Assembly (NCBI GenBank): GCA_028293225.1
Contig: JAQGPE010000068.1
Span: 1 to 5,729 of the forward strand
From: Akkermansiaceae bacterium
Lineage (GTDB): Bacteria; Verrucomicrobiota; Verrucomicrobiia; Verrucomicrobiales; Akkermansiaceae
DNA length: 5,729 nucleotides
Direction of reading: 5' to 3'
The position numbers and the translations under genes were made by a program. How positions within the stretch are numbered: position 1 is the first letter of the stretch; every line of letters begins with the position of its first letter. Positions 1 through 5,729 of this stretch are shown here, piece after piece. The notes below the pieces were generated by a model. That model was not told the DNA's origin. It searched no databases and saw only the letters and a program-made list of their open reading frames with translations.

Positions 1-37
1 CGGCGGCGCGGCAGCCGGCGGGGGTCCGGCGCGGGGC

Positions 38-41
38 GGAG
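38..41 (+). promoter_or_regulatory. Shine-Dalgarno-like site before the CxxC protein
   Basis: A GGAG sits six bases before a GTG at position 48. This is the main reason for choosing that start, because the frame stays open upstream to the left edge and does not itself mark a beginning. A second GTG at 54 is in the same frame but is spaced less well from this site. Confidence 0.4.
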
Positions 42-47
42 CCGCGG

Positions 48-380
48 GTGCGGGTGCTGAACCGGGACGAATCCGCCGGGGCGTGCCGGTGCGCGGACTG
101 CGAGGCGGTATCGATCGCCCTGCCGGACGCCAGTGTGGCGGCGGCGCGGGGAGCGGCCTGCCCGAAGTGCGGAGGTGGCCGTCTCGAACCCGGCGTGGTG
201 GATTTATCGACCACGGAGCTGGGGGAAATGCTGGGAAATTTCGCCCGCTCCGGCGTGTGGTTCAACGCCACCGCCCCCGCAGGGACCCGGGCCAAGGTGC
301 TGCTGGAAGAGGGCGACGCGAGGTATGCCTACCGCTGCGTGAAGTGCGGCGTGGTGATGGTGGCGGTGATCAAGTGGTAG
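48..380 (+). CDS. small protein with three CxxC knuckles, probably zinc-binding
   Basis: I do not recognise a family. The 110-residue product has three CxxC pairs: C15/C18 (with an extra C13), C38/C41 in a CPKCG setting, and C97/C100 in a CVKCG setting. Such knuckles usually bind zinc in pairs, so the first two may form a zinc ribbon; the third, near the C-terminus, may complete a second site or a dimer. Between them lies a mixed segment (about residues 50-92) with no signal peptide or membrane helix. The start is a GTG with GGAG six bases upstream, but the frame is open to the window edge, so this could be the C-terminal part of a longer gene. The 15 codons upstream read as Arg/Ala/Gly/Pro-rich and do not look like a conserved domain, which favours the internal start. 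It ends in TAG and converges on the protease gene. Role unknown; nucleic-acid or metal binding is only a guess. Confidence 0.6.
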   Translation: MRVLNRDESAGACRCADCEAVSIALPDASVAAARGAACPKCGGGRLEPGVVDLSTTELGEMLGNFARSGVWFNATAPAGTRAKVLLEEGDARYAYRCVKCGVVMVAVIKW

Positions 381-534
381 AGACCCCGCGTGGGATCGAG
401 CAGGGCGTCTCAGCGGCGCGGGAAGCCGGGTATGAGGGCGGCTACAATGGGGGTAGTAGTCGAAAAGAGGTGGCGGCGCGGAGGTTCACCCGTGCAGCGG
501 ATACGAACCATTCTTTCCGGCGAGGAAGCATTCG

Positions 535-1572
535 TCAGTAGGGGGCTAGTCCGGGCTGGGTCAGCCACAGGAGGCCGGGAAGACTCGACTCGATGGCGCT
601 GGACGGGCTGATCACGCTCGCGATTCCGGAAACCCCGGTGAGCAGACCGACGACCTTCCGGTTGCCGGTGTTGTAGACGGCCGAGCCGGAGTCGCCTTTC
701 GCGGCGAAACTGGCGCCGAGGGCGATGTAGACGCCGGTGAAAATAGCGACCCTGTGATCATAGTCCACGGGGACGTCCGCATCGGCGGAGTGGAGCAATG
801 CTTGTTTCAGATCGGTGGCTTGGCCGTATTTGGAGACCCTCGCCTCTGGCCAGCCGCCATCGTCGTAGTCCTCAAACTCCGGCGCGCCCGTTCCCTCGAA
901 CGGTAGAAACCCCGGAATGACGGGATCGTAGGCGATGCCGTCTTCCAAGCGGGCAAGGGCGACGTCGACCCGGTTCTTGTTGCTGGTGGAAACCGGTACG
1001 ATGGCCTTCACGGTGGCGATCTGCCGGTAGTCCCGGAAGGCGATGGAGGGCTGGTAGACCGGCTCCCCCACACCGAGGCGGAGATCCGGAGAGAGGACGT
1101 GGCAGTTCGTGATGAGGCAGACATCGCCATCCCGGTCCCGGACAAATCCGCCGAGGGTGCCGGGCGCGCCACCCGCCACCTGGATCTGAGCTCCAGGGAT
1201 GAGGGGATCCAGCCGATTAAACAGAACGGGTCCTGCGGCACAGTGGATGGTTCCGCAGGCGATGACATCGCAAGGCAGGCCGGCGATGGTCCTGGGCAGA
1301 ACGAGCCGCCGGTCGAGCTGGGAAAGCGGGAGTTTTTTCTTCACATAGAAGGTGATCGCCGGCTTTCCCTGGGGCTTGCGGCCGGTGAATTTCTCTCCCC
1401 TTCCGACGCCGACCAGGTTCGTGTAAATCCCGGGCGCCGCCTTGGAGTGGAGAATCTTTTTCCCGCGCCGCGATACGCCGAGGAACCGCTCCGAGGCCTC
1501 ACACTTCGCCTGACGGAAATCCGACTGCGGGGAGGTCAGATACCAACCGAGGGATTTTCTCCGGCTGGCCAT
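535..1572 (-). CDS. chymotrypsin-fold (S1-like) serine protease
   Basis: The 345-residue product carries a full catalytic triad in the expected order: H158 in TNCHV, D203 in RVDVALARL and S295 in GDSGS. This predicts an active peptidase that cuts peptide bonds by a serine nucleophile. An N-terminal module (about residues 45-107) reads NLVGVGRGEK, a beta segment PAITFYVKKKLP, then LPCDVIACG. That layout is familiar from bacterial and plant trypsin-like proteins of the NAL1 type. The residue six before the catalytic serine, which often sets S1 specificity, is Phe289 rather than Asp, so trypsin-like cleavage after Lys/Arg is not expected (approximate, without an alignment). No signal peptide or membrane helix is visible; the N-terminus is basic and polar, so the site of action is unclear. 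The ATG lies 3 bp after the lipoprotein stop, with no good Shine-Dalgarno site, which suggests translation by re-initiation. Substrate unknown. Confidence 0.88.
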   Translation of the reverse strand: MASRRKSLGWYLTSPQSDFRQAKCEASERFLGVSRRGKKILHSKAAPGIYTNLVGVGRGEKFTGRKPQGKPAITFYVKKKLPLSQLDRRLVLPRTIAGLPCDVIACGTIHCAAGPVLFNRLDPLIPGAQIQVAGGAPGTLGGFVRDRDGDVCLITNCHVLSPDLRLGVGEPVYQPSIAFRDYRQIATVKAIVPVSTSNKNRVDVALARLEDGIAYDPVIPGFLPFEGTGAPEFEDYDDGGWPEARVSKYGQATDLKQALLHSADADVPVDYDHRVAIFTGVYIALGASFAAKGDSGSAVYNTGNRKVVGLLTGVSGIASVISPSSAIESSLPGLLWLTQPGLAPY

Positions 1573-1575
1573 AAG

Positions 1576-3174
1576 TCAGGGCTTGGGCTTCTGCAGGGTT
1601 TCGATATCGCTCTTGAGTTGGAGGATTGCCTTCTTCCTCGTCAGCTCCGAGACATAGTCATCCTTCGCATCACGGGCCGCAGCGGCATCGATGGCTCCGG
1701 ACACCGAGGCGCCGGCAGTGGTGATGAGGCCGGGGTCGAAGGCTTCGCCGCCCATGGTGGTGGCCTTCAGGGCGCCGGTGACGGGATCGAGTTCGACATT
1801 GGAAGTGATCTTGTGGCTGGCGGTGGTGGCAGGCAGGAAGGCGACGCAGCCCTGCTGGCCGATGTAGGTCTGTTTGACCACCTTTGGCGAAGGGTCTCCG
1901 CCCGCGTAAACGGCGACGGTGCTGGGAGCCGGGATGCGGTAGTGCCAGCCACGCTCTTGTTTTCCCTTCAGTTGCTTGTTCCAGAACTCCGCTTCCTTGG
2001 GGATCTGCGATTTGAGGGTGACGATGACCGAGAGTTCGCCGGTGGCCTTGTTCGACCAGAAATCCGACTTGGGAAATGTTTCGGGGAGGATGTGCTCTCC
2101 ATAGGTGATTTTCCCGTTTTTCAGGGTCAGAAGTGTTTTAGACTCGACGTTCGGGCCCTCGAAATCGTCTGGAAGCCTGGATGGGGGGGTCCAGCGGAAC
2201 TGGCTGACCCAGGTGCTCTTTTCCTTGGCCGCGCTGGCAAACTCCGCTCGCAGCTTGTCTCTTTCGGCGGCGTAGTAGGCGTAGTCCGTGCTGGTCCTGG
2301 GGGTTGCCATCAGGGCTTCCACGCTCTTGAGTTTCTTGAATTCCTCCACGGCATTCTGGACCTCTCGATAGGCCTTCTTCCGCTCTGCCCGGAATCGCTT
2401 CCAAGCGATGTAGTCCTTCGCGAAATCGACGTTCTTTTTGTTCGTATCATTCTGCGCGAGGGTTTTGAGGAGAGGGTATTCTTCGCCTTTCTGTTGGTCG
2501 TCGGCCAGGTTCTCCGAGATGAGCTTGTCGATCTGGCCGACGGTGTCGGACTCGCTGCCGCTGAGCATCACTGCAAGGCCGGCACTGAGCGCCTCCTTGG
2601 TCAGGAATTTGCCCTCTTCGTTGAAGTCGTCGTTGAGGTGTTCGCGGAGTTGGGCGAGGCCGGGTGCTTCCATGCGGGCGAAGGCATCTCCGCTGGCCGC
2701 CGCGAAGGCGGACGTTCCCACCTTCGCCACAGCACCCAGAGTGGAGACGGCGAACTCGACGGACTTGTTCTCCACGCTGCCGGTGCCGGTGGTGAGGACG
2801 CCCTCGCCATTGACGGTGACCACCTGATTGAAGGTCTTGAAGGGGCCCGAGGGAAAGACGAGGACGAATTTTTCCGCAGGATCCCGCTCGCCGGCGAAGG
2901 AAAGGGTGACCTCATCTCCGATGCTGTAGGATATCTTGTCCGGTGACAGGTTTGCCGCGATCCCGAGAAATGGCCTGGCGTAGAAGGCATAGGGAGCCCT
3001 GCCGCTGACGGTCTTTTCGACCGGGATGCTGGCGACCACGACGGTGGCAGGCAGATAGTAGGTGGCACCGGACTTATCCACCAGGCCGCCTGTGGATTTC
3101 ACTACTGTTTGATGGGCGCAGCCCGTGAGGGCGGCAGGGAGCGAAATGAGCGCGAATGTTGTCTTGAGGTCCAT
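1576..3174 (-). CDS. large predicted lipoprotein of unknown function
   Basis: Starting at the ATG ending at 3174 gives 532 residues with a clear lipoprotein signal: MDLK, a hydrophobic stretch, then the lipobox LTGC with Cys19 as the predicted lipidated residue. The protein is therefore expected on the outer face of a membrane. The frame opens 20 codons earlier at a GTG (3234), but those codons are Pro/Ser/Arg-rich and would bury the signal peptide, so I reject that start. After the anchor comes a YYLP-containing segment (about 38-50), a probable beta-rich region (to about 145), a helical charged central part (about 215-320, several Lys/Glu-rich heptad-like stretches), a second beta-rich region (about 345-480) with a DPVTGALK motif, and a charged C-terminal helix (about 505-528). 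I recognise no family. It is followed 3 bp later by the serine protease, suggesting a shared operon; it may be the partner, anchor or substrate of that protease. Confidence 0.85.
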   Translation of the reverse strand: MDLKTTFALISLPAALTGCAHQTVVKSTGGLVDKSGATYYLPATVVVASIPVEKTVSGRAPYAFYARPFLGIAANLSPDKISYSIGDEVTLSFAGERDPAEKFVLVFPSGPFKTFNQVVTVNGEGVLTTGTGSVENKSVEFAVSTLGAVAKVGTSAFAAASGDAFARMEAPGLAQLREHLNDDFNEEGKFLTKEALSAGLAVMLSGSESDTVGQIDKLISENLADDQQKGEEYPLLKTLAQNDTNKKNVDFAKDYIAWKRFRAERKKAYREVQNAVEEFKKLKSVEALMATPRTSTDYAYYAAERDKLRAEFASAAKEKSTWVSQFRWTPPSRLPDDFEGPNVESKTLLTLKNGKITYGEHILPETFPKSDFWSNKATGELSVIVTLKSQIPKEAEFWNKQLKGKQERGWHYRIPAPSTVAVYAGGDPSPKVVKQTYIGQQGCVAFLPATTASHKITSNVELDPVTGALKATTMGGEAFDPGLITTAGASVSGAIDAAAARDAKDDYVSELTRKKAILQLKSDIETLQKPKP

Positions 3175-3184
3175 ATCCAAGGTC

Positions 3185-3199
3185 GGGAGGGAGGGAGGA
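3185..3199. repeat. G-rich tract (GGGA repeats) in the lipoprotein leader
   Basis: The plus strand reads GGGA three times followed by GGA. The mRNA of the minus-strand lipoprotein gene therefore carries a CCUCCC-type pyrimidine tract about 11-25 bases before the start codon, where a Shine-Dalgarno site would normally lie. It resembles the anti-Shine-Dalgarno end of 16S rRNA rather than its target. The DNA plus strand has three G-triplets plus a G-doublet, close to the pattern that can form a quadruplex. Any function is inference. Confidence 0.45.
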
Positions 3200-3276
3200 T
3201 AGAGGCTCCGCGATATGCGGAAGAATGGTCGCACTGTTTCAGCGAAGGCGAGTTCTGACGAGGATAATCTAACATA

Positions 3277-3282
3277 TTTATA
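3277..3282 (-). promoter_or_regulatory. possible -10 element for the lipoprotein-protease operon
   Basis: On the minus strand the AT-rich island contains TATAAA, five of six matches to the sigma-70 -10 consensus, about 100 bases before the chosen lipoprotein ATG. The hexamer 17 bases further upstream (ATATCA) matches the -35 consensus only weakly. Overlapping alternatives (TATGTT, TAGATT) lie just downstream, so the exact element is uncertain. The location upstream of the only operon start in the region is the best argument. Confidence 0.3.
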
Positions 3283-3565
3283 GGTGATTGATGGGGTATT
3301 GATATGAATGAGATGCTATGGATAGTTTGAATATCCGGAGCCGCGCCATTCCTGCCGCTGGCAGGCTGCCGGGTGGGTCGGCCTGGTTGAACGCGAAGAA
3401 CCCCTCGCGGAGATTCTCCGGCCGGGGCGGACGATCCTCTTTTCATCCCATCCCCCCGGTCATTGCCGGGCAAAACGGAGAAATAGGAATGACAGGGAAT
3501 TGACCTGGCGGGTGCTGGTCTGATGGGGCGGTGACCGGCTGATGAAGAGAGGCCGCGCGGCGGGC

Positions 3566-4366
3566 CTATTTCCCGAGCTTCTTCAGGCGGATGTTTTTGA
3601 ACTCGATCTTCATCGGCGGGCCGACGTGGACCTGCACGCCGAGGAGGCCGGAGAGGCGGCGCTTGTCGGGGTCGTTGTCGACGACTTCGGCCATCAGGAC
3701 GCCATTGGTGAAGTGCTGGAGGCGGTTGCCGCGGGCGACGATGTGGACGTGGTTCCAGTCCTCCTTCAGGACTTTTTTCTGCAGCTCCGCGCGGTCGCCG
3801 AGTTCCTTGACGACCTGCGGCTTTTCCCCGGGGGAGAGGACGACGCTCTGGCCGCGGTAGGCGAGGAAGGTGCGGCCGCGCTCCTCGTAGTTCTGGCCGC
3901 TCCAGGCGTCCTGGCCGTCGATGTCGTCCTGGTAGCCTTCCATGGCGTATTTCACGCCGGTGACGTCGATGCTGCGGTAGTTGATGCCGCTGTTGCCCTG
4001 GGCGGAGACGCGGTAGTCGGCGGTGAGTTCGAAGTCGGCCAGCTCCCCGCCGCGCCAGACGATGAAGGAGTTCTGCTTGAGCAGGGTTTCCGGGGTGACT
4101 TCGCCGGTGAGGACGCCGTTTTCCGCGCGCCAGTAGACGGGGTCGCCTTCCCAGTTTTTCAGGGTGCCGTCGAAGATGGAGACGAAGCCCTCCTTTTCAT
4201 CGGGAGGGGTGGCCGGGATTTCTACGGCAGGTGTCGTAGTTGAAGGTGCGGCTTGATCCTCCGCGGCGCCGGCCGGGTGGCCGGAGAGGGCGAGCAGGAG
4301 GAGTGCTACGGCGGCGGTAGTAGCAGCCGGAAAGGCGGGGAAAGCGGGAGCGACGCGGAATTTCAC
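3566..4366 (-). CDS. secreted DUF1080 protein (3-keto-disaccharide hydrolase-like)
   Basis: With a GTG start at 4366 the product is 266 residues: a signal peptide (MKFR, a hydrophobic core at about 18-28, likely cut after AGA at 32-34), an Ala/Pro/Thr linker to about residue 55, and a DUF1080 domain (about 58-262). Typical family features are [11 protein letters not shown] (64-74), [12 protein letters not shown] (78-89), [14 protein letters not shown] (101-114), GNSGINYRS (124-132), GYQDDID (144-150) and the closing [10 protein letters not shown] strand. The domain has a concanavalin-like beta-sandwich; members are linked to hydrolysis of 3-keto-glycosides or to sugar binding, and are expanded in Verrucomicrobiota and Planctomycetota. 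The actual substrate cannot be read here. Another GTG at 4381 adds five residues and remains possible. The frame also runs up to an ATG at 4609, but those extra codons are Pro/Arg-rich and overlap the membrane-protein gene in another frame, so I reject it. Confidence 0.85.
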   Translation of the reverse strand: MKFRVAPAFPAFPAATTAAVALLLLALSGHPAGAAEDQAAPSTTTPAVEIPATPPDEKEGFVSIFDGTLKNWEGDPVYWRAENGVLTGEVTPETLLKQNSFIVWRGGELADFELTADYRVSAQGNSGINYRSIDVTGVKYAMEGYQDDIDGQDAWSGQNYEERGRTFLAYRGQSVVLSPGEKPQVVKELGDRAELQKKVLKEDWNHVHIVARGNRLQHFTNGVLMAEVVDNDPDKRRLSGLLGVQVHVGPPMKIEFKNIRLKKLGK

Positions 4367-4667
4367 ATCTGCAGCTGACACGAATCCATTCTTTCGCGCC
4401 AGCGGGGATTGCGTCAGGCGGGTGGGAGGGCGGCGGCGCCCCTGCGGAAACGGCGGCGTGATAGAGACAGCGCGAGCAGCCAGAGCGGGATGACGATGGC
4501 GAGCAGGAGCCAGTAGGGGAGGGTGAGGGAGCGGTCGAGAAAATGGTAGCGCTCCTGGGTGCCGCTGACGAACTGGCGGCCGTCCCAGTAAATGTAGCTG
4601 GTGCTCCAACGGGGAGGGGGGAAGAGCAACGGAGAAACGTCACCGGCCGGCGGCTGAAGGAATTCCC

Positions 4668-4733
4668 ACGCCCATCTGGAAGCGGAAGGACCGGAGCGGG
4701 GGGGGGGGCAACACCCATCCGGAAGCGGAAGGA
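4668..4733. repeat. pair of 23-bp direct repeats with 43-bp period
   Basis: Positions 4668-4690 and 4711-4733 match at 21 of 23 bases. On the minus strand each copy encodes PSASxW, but in two different frames as the sequence stands, because the period of 43 is not a multiple of three. With one G removed from the run between them the period becomes 42 and both copies read in the same frame. This suggests a short internal duplication in the membrane-protein gene. Confidence 0.75.
4698..4708. repeat. homopolymer run of eleven G
   Basis: The run is the longest homopolymer in the window and lies exactly where the two halves of the membrane-protein gene fall out of frame. Ten or thirteen bases would restore the frame; eleven does not. 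Such tracts are prone to replication slippage and also to sequencing error. Confidence 0.95.
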
Positions 4734-5060
4734 TCGAGGTGGGCCTCGCAGCGGGTCAAGCTGACGGCGGACTGCCACGAGCATATCGAGGCCGGGTAAC
4801 GGCTGGCTCTGGCAAGGTGTTGCCATGACATGACCCAGGCGAAAAGCAGGAAGACGGTGAGGAAAAGGCCGCCCCAGAAAAGCGGCGAGCGGCGCAGGGA
4901 TGGAGCTGGCAGGTCCGGGTGCTGCGTCATGCGGGGGCGAGGCTATCGGGATGGCCGGCGGGAGCAAAGGTGAAGATGAATTGGCCGGTGGGGGTGGGCG
5001 AGCGGCCGGGAAGCGAGCGCCTGGAAGCCGCTTGGCAGGGGTGGGGCGGCGCCGGTTCCG

Positions 5061-5729
5061 TCAGGAGGGCAGCAGAGGGAAGCGGGTGGGTTCCGACTCG
5101 ATGGTGCCCGGTGCCTGGGGTAGATTGACAGGGGTAAGCCAGGGCAGGAAGTAGGTGACGCAGGGGGTCTCCGCCCGCATGCGTTCGACGTTTTCCGCCC
5201 CGTGCAGGAAGAGGAGGATCTGCCAGCTGTCGAGACGGGTCCCGGTGTTCCAGAGGCGGAGAAACCGGGTCAGGGCGCGGGCGACGTGGGTGGTGGTGAG
5301 TTCGTCCATGTTCTCGAAGGGATCGTCGAGCACGATGGTGTGGAGGAGGTTCTCTTTCCGGCCGAAGGCGCAGAGGATGAAGAGGGAGAGGGCGGAGCTG
5401 TTGAGTTCGGCGGTATTGAGCAGGAGCGAGGCGGGGCTGCCGTCGATCTTCTGGTCGAACTGGTCGCCGTCGAGCTGGGTGTCGATGTCGGGGTAGGCCC
5501 AGCGCGCCGGGGTCATGAGGGCGGTGAGCTCGTTGATGGCGTGGTTCAGGGGGCCGTTGACGGAGTCCTGGAAGCTTTGGAAAGCCCTGGTGCCTTGTTC
5601 GGCGGCGACGTGCATGGCGGCGGAGAGCTGCAGGAGGCTCTGGTAGGTCGCCGAGGGTGGCTGGGGGGAGAGAAGGCCGCTGTGCTGGACGCGAGCGAAG
5701 TCGGCGGCCCATCTCTTCATTTCATCGGC
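5061..5729 (-). CDS. C-terminal part of an ABC/SMC-type ATPase (RecF/SbcC-like), 5' end outside the window
   Basis: The frame is open to the right edge (codons for Ala-Asp-Glu precede the first Met in the window at 5720), so this is only the C-terminal 222 residues. Counting from that Met, residues 101-115 read LNTAELNSSALSLFI, a variant ABC signature helix in which the usual LSGGQ-like motif is replaced, as in SbcC/RecF-like ATPases. Residues 128-140 give the Walker B and D-loop, TIVLDDPFENMDE, with the acidic pair D132/D133, and ILLFLHG supplies the H-loop His173. The Walker A and any coiled coil must lie beyond the window. Members bind ATP and dimerise head to head, commonly in DNA repair, DNA processing or phage defence; which applies here cannot be told. 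The last 25 or so residues are Pro-rich and poorly structured. The next gene in the same direction starts 130 bp downstream. Confidence 0.82.
   Translation of the reverse strand, partial: ADEMKRWAADFARVQHSGLLSPQPPSATYQSLLQLSAAMHVAAEQGTRAFQSFQDSVNGPLNHAINELTALMTPARWAYPDIDTQLDGDQFDQKIDGSPASLLLNTAELNSSALSLFILCAFGRKENLLHTIVLDDPFENMDELTTTHVARALTRFLRLWNTGTRLDSWQILLFLHGAENVERMRAETPCVTYFLPWLTPVNLPQAPGTIESEPTRFPLLPS

Larger units (their letters stand above)
3175..3565. other. 391-bp intergenic region with AT-rich island
   Basis: I see no convincing gene between the lipoprotein start and the end of the DUF1080 gene. The stretch holds an AT-rich island at about 3259-3335, clearly different from the GC-rich surroundings, and a G-rich tract next to the lipoprotein start. 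A small open frame on the plus strand (3318-3503) has Arg/Ser/Gly/Pro-rich composition and no start signal, so I leave it out. A 5-bp stem (CCCGG at 3455-3459, CCGGG at 3466-3470) lacks a T-run on its 3' side in either direction and is not called a terminator. Confidence 0.6.
4414..4930 (-). pseudogene. small two-helix membrane protein, split by a frameshift at an 11-base G run
   Basis: Two open frames look like halves of one gene. The first (ATG at 4930) encodes an N-terminal helix, SPLFWGGLFLTVFLLFAW at about residues 15-32, and then leaves its natural frame at the C11 run in the mRNA, ending about 20 codons later at 4640-4642. The second resumes with PSASRWAWEFLQPP, RWSTSYIYWDGRQF and a second helix LPYWLLLAIVIPLWLLALSL, followed by an Arg-rich tail. 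Deleting one base of the run gives a continuous 171-residue protein with both ends predicted in the cytoplasm and a loop of about 100 residues outside. The second half has only a TTG without a ribosome site, so it is unlikely to start on its own. The start choice is firm: an in-frame stop lies five codons upstream. The layout recalls small uncharacterised membrane proteins that I associate with Verrucomicrobiota; function unknown. As written, only a 96-residue truncated product is expected. Confidence 0.7.

Noticed and set aside
508..533. Possible hairpin between the convergent CxxC-protein and protease genes
   Set aside because: The stem is only about four pairs plus a wobble with no T-run, so it does not support a terminator call.
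2183..2189. Run of seven G inside the lipoprotein gene, considered as a second slippage site
   Set aside because: The frame continues correctly through it (Thr-Pro-Pro-Ser) and the protein is complete on both sides; seven bases is within chance for this GC content.
1099..2946. A 615-codon open frame on the plus strand, antisense to the protease and lipoprotein genes
   Set aside because: It overlaps two well-supported genes on the other strand. Its product is Gly/Asp/Glu/Val-rich with no recognisable domain. Long antisense frames are expected in GC-rich DNA with strong third-position bias.
3455..3470. Five-base-pair GC stem with a six-base loop, considered as a terminator
   Set aside because: There is no T-run on the 3' side in either direction, and the stem is short.
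3542..4243. A 233-codon open frame on the plus strand
   Set aside because: It is the antisense image of the DUF1080 gene, rich in Val/Asp/Ala/Glu, with no domain and no start signal.
4367..4609. Upstream extension of the DUF1080 gene to an ATG at 4609
   Set aside because: The added 81 codons are Pro/Arg/His-rich, overlap the membrane-protein coding region in another frame, and would place the signal peptide internally.
4197..4967. A 256-codon minus-strand open frame spanning the membrane-protein region
   Set aside because: Its translation is Pro/Ser/Arg-rich low-complexity sequence, and it runs through the ends of two better-supported genes in different frames.
4927..5712. A 261-codon minus-strand open frame overlapping the ATPase
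   Set aside because: Its product is dominated by Arg, Pro and His, typical of a shifted frame of a GC-rich gene, while the ATPase frame has clear motifs.

Overview
The window is GC-rich. Gene content suggests a member of the Verrucomicrobiota (or a related PVC bacterium): a secreted DUF1080 (3-keto-disaccharide hydrolase-like) protein, a large lipoprotein of no recognised family, few Shine-Dalgarno sites and some GTG starts. This placement is inferred from gene content alone; there is no rRNA or other marker.

Layout from left to right. A short plus-strand gene with three CxxC knuckles (48-380) faces everything else. After a 154-bp convergent gap with no clear terminator comes a minus-strand pair: a lipoprotein (1576-3174) followed 3 bp later by a chymotrypsin-fold serine protease (535-1572), almost certainly one operon. 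Upstream of the pair is 391 bp without a gene (3175-3565). It holds an AT-rich island that is the likely promoter region and a G-rich/C-rich leader tract. Next, still on the minus strand, are the DUF1080 secreted protein (3566-4366), a small two-helix membrane protein gene split by a frameshift (4414-4930), and the C-terminal part of an ABC/SMC-type ATPase (5061 to the right edge). The last three lie in the same direction with gaps of 47 and 130 bp, so they may be read through, but nothing shows that they act together.

The most notable item is the broken membrane-protein gene. The break falls at a run of eleven G (eleven C in the mRNA), between two near-identical 23-bp direct repeats. Removing one base joins two open frames into a coherent 171-residue protein with a transmembrane helix near each end, and brings both repeats into one frame. 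This could be an assembly error, a recent mutation or a phase-variable switch, and the sequence alone does not decide. The second item of interest is the protease-lipoprotein pair. No complete, clearly new defence or metabolic system can be shown from this window.
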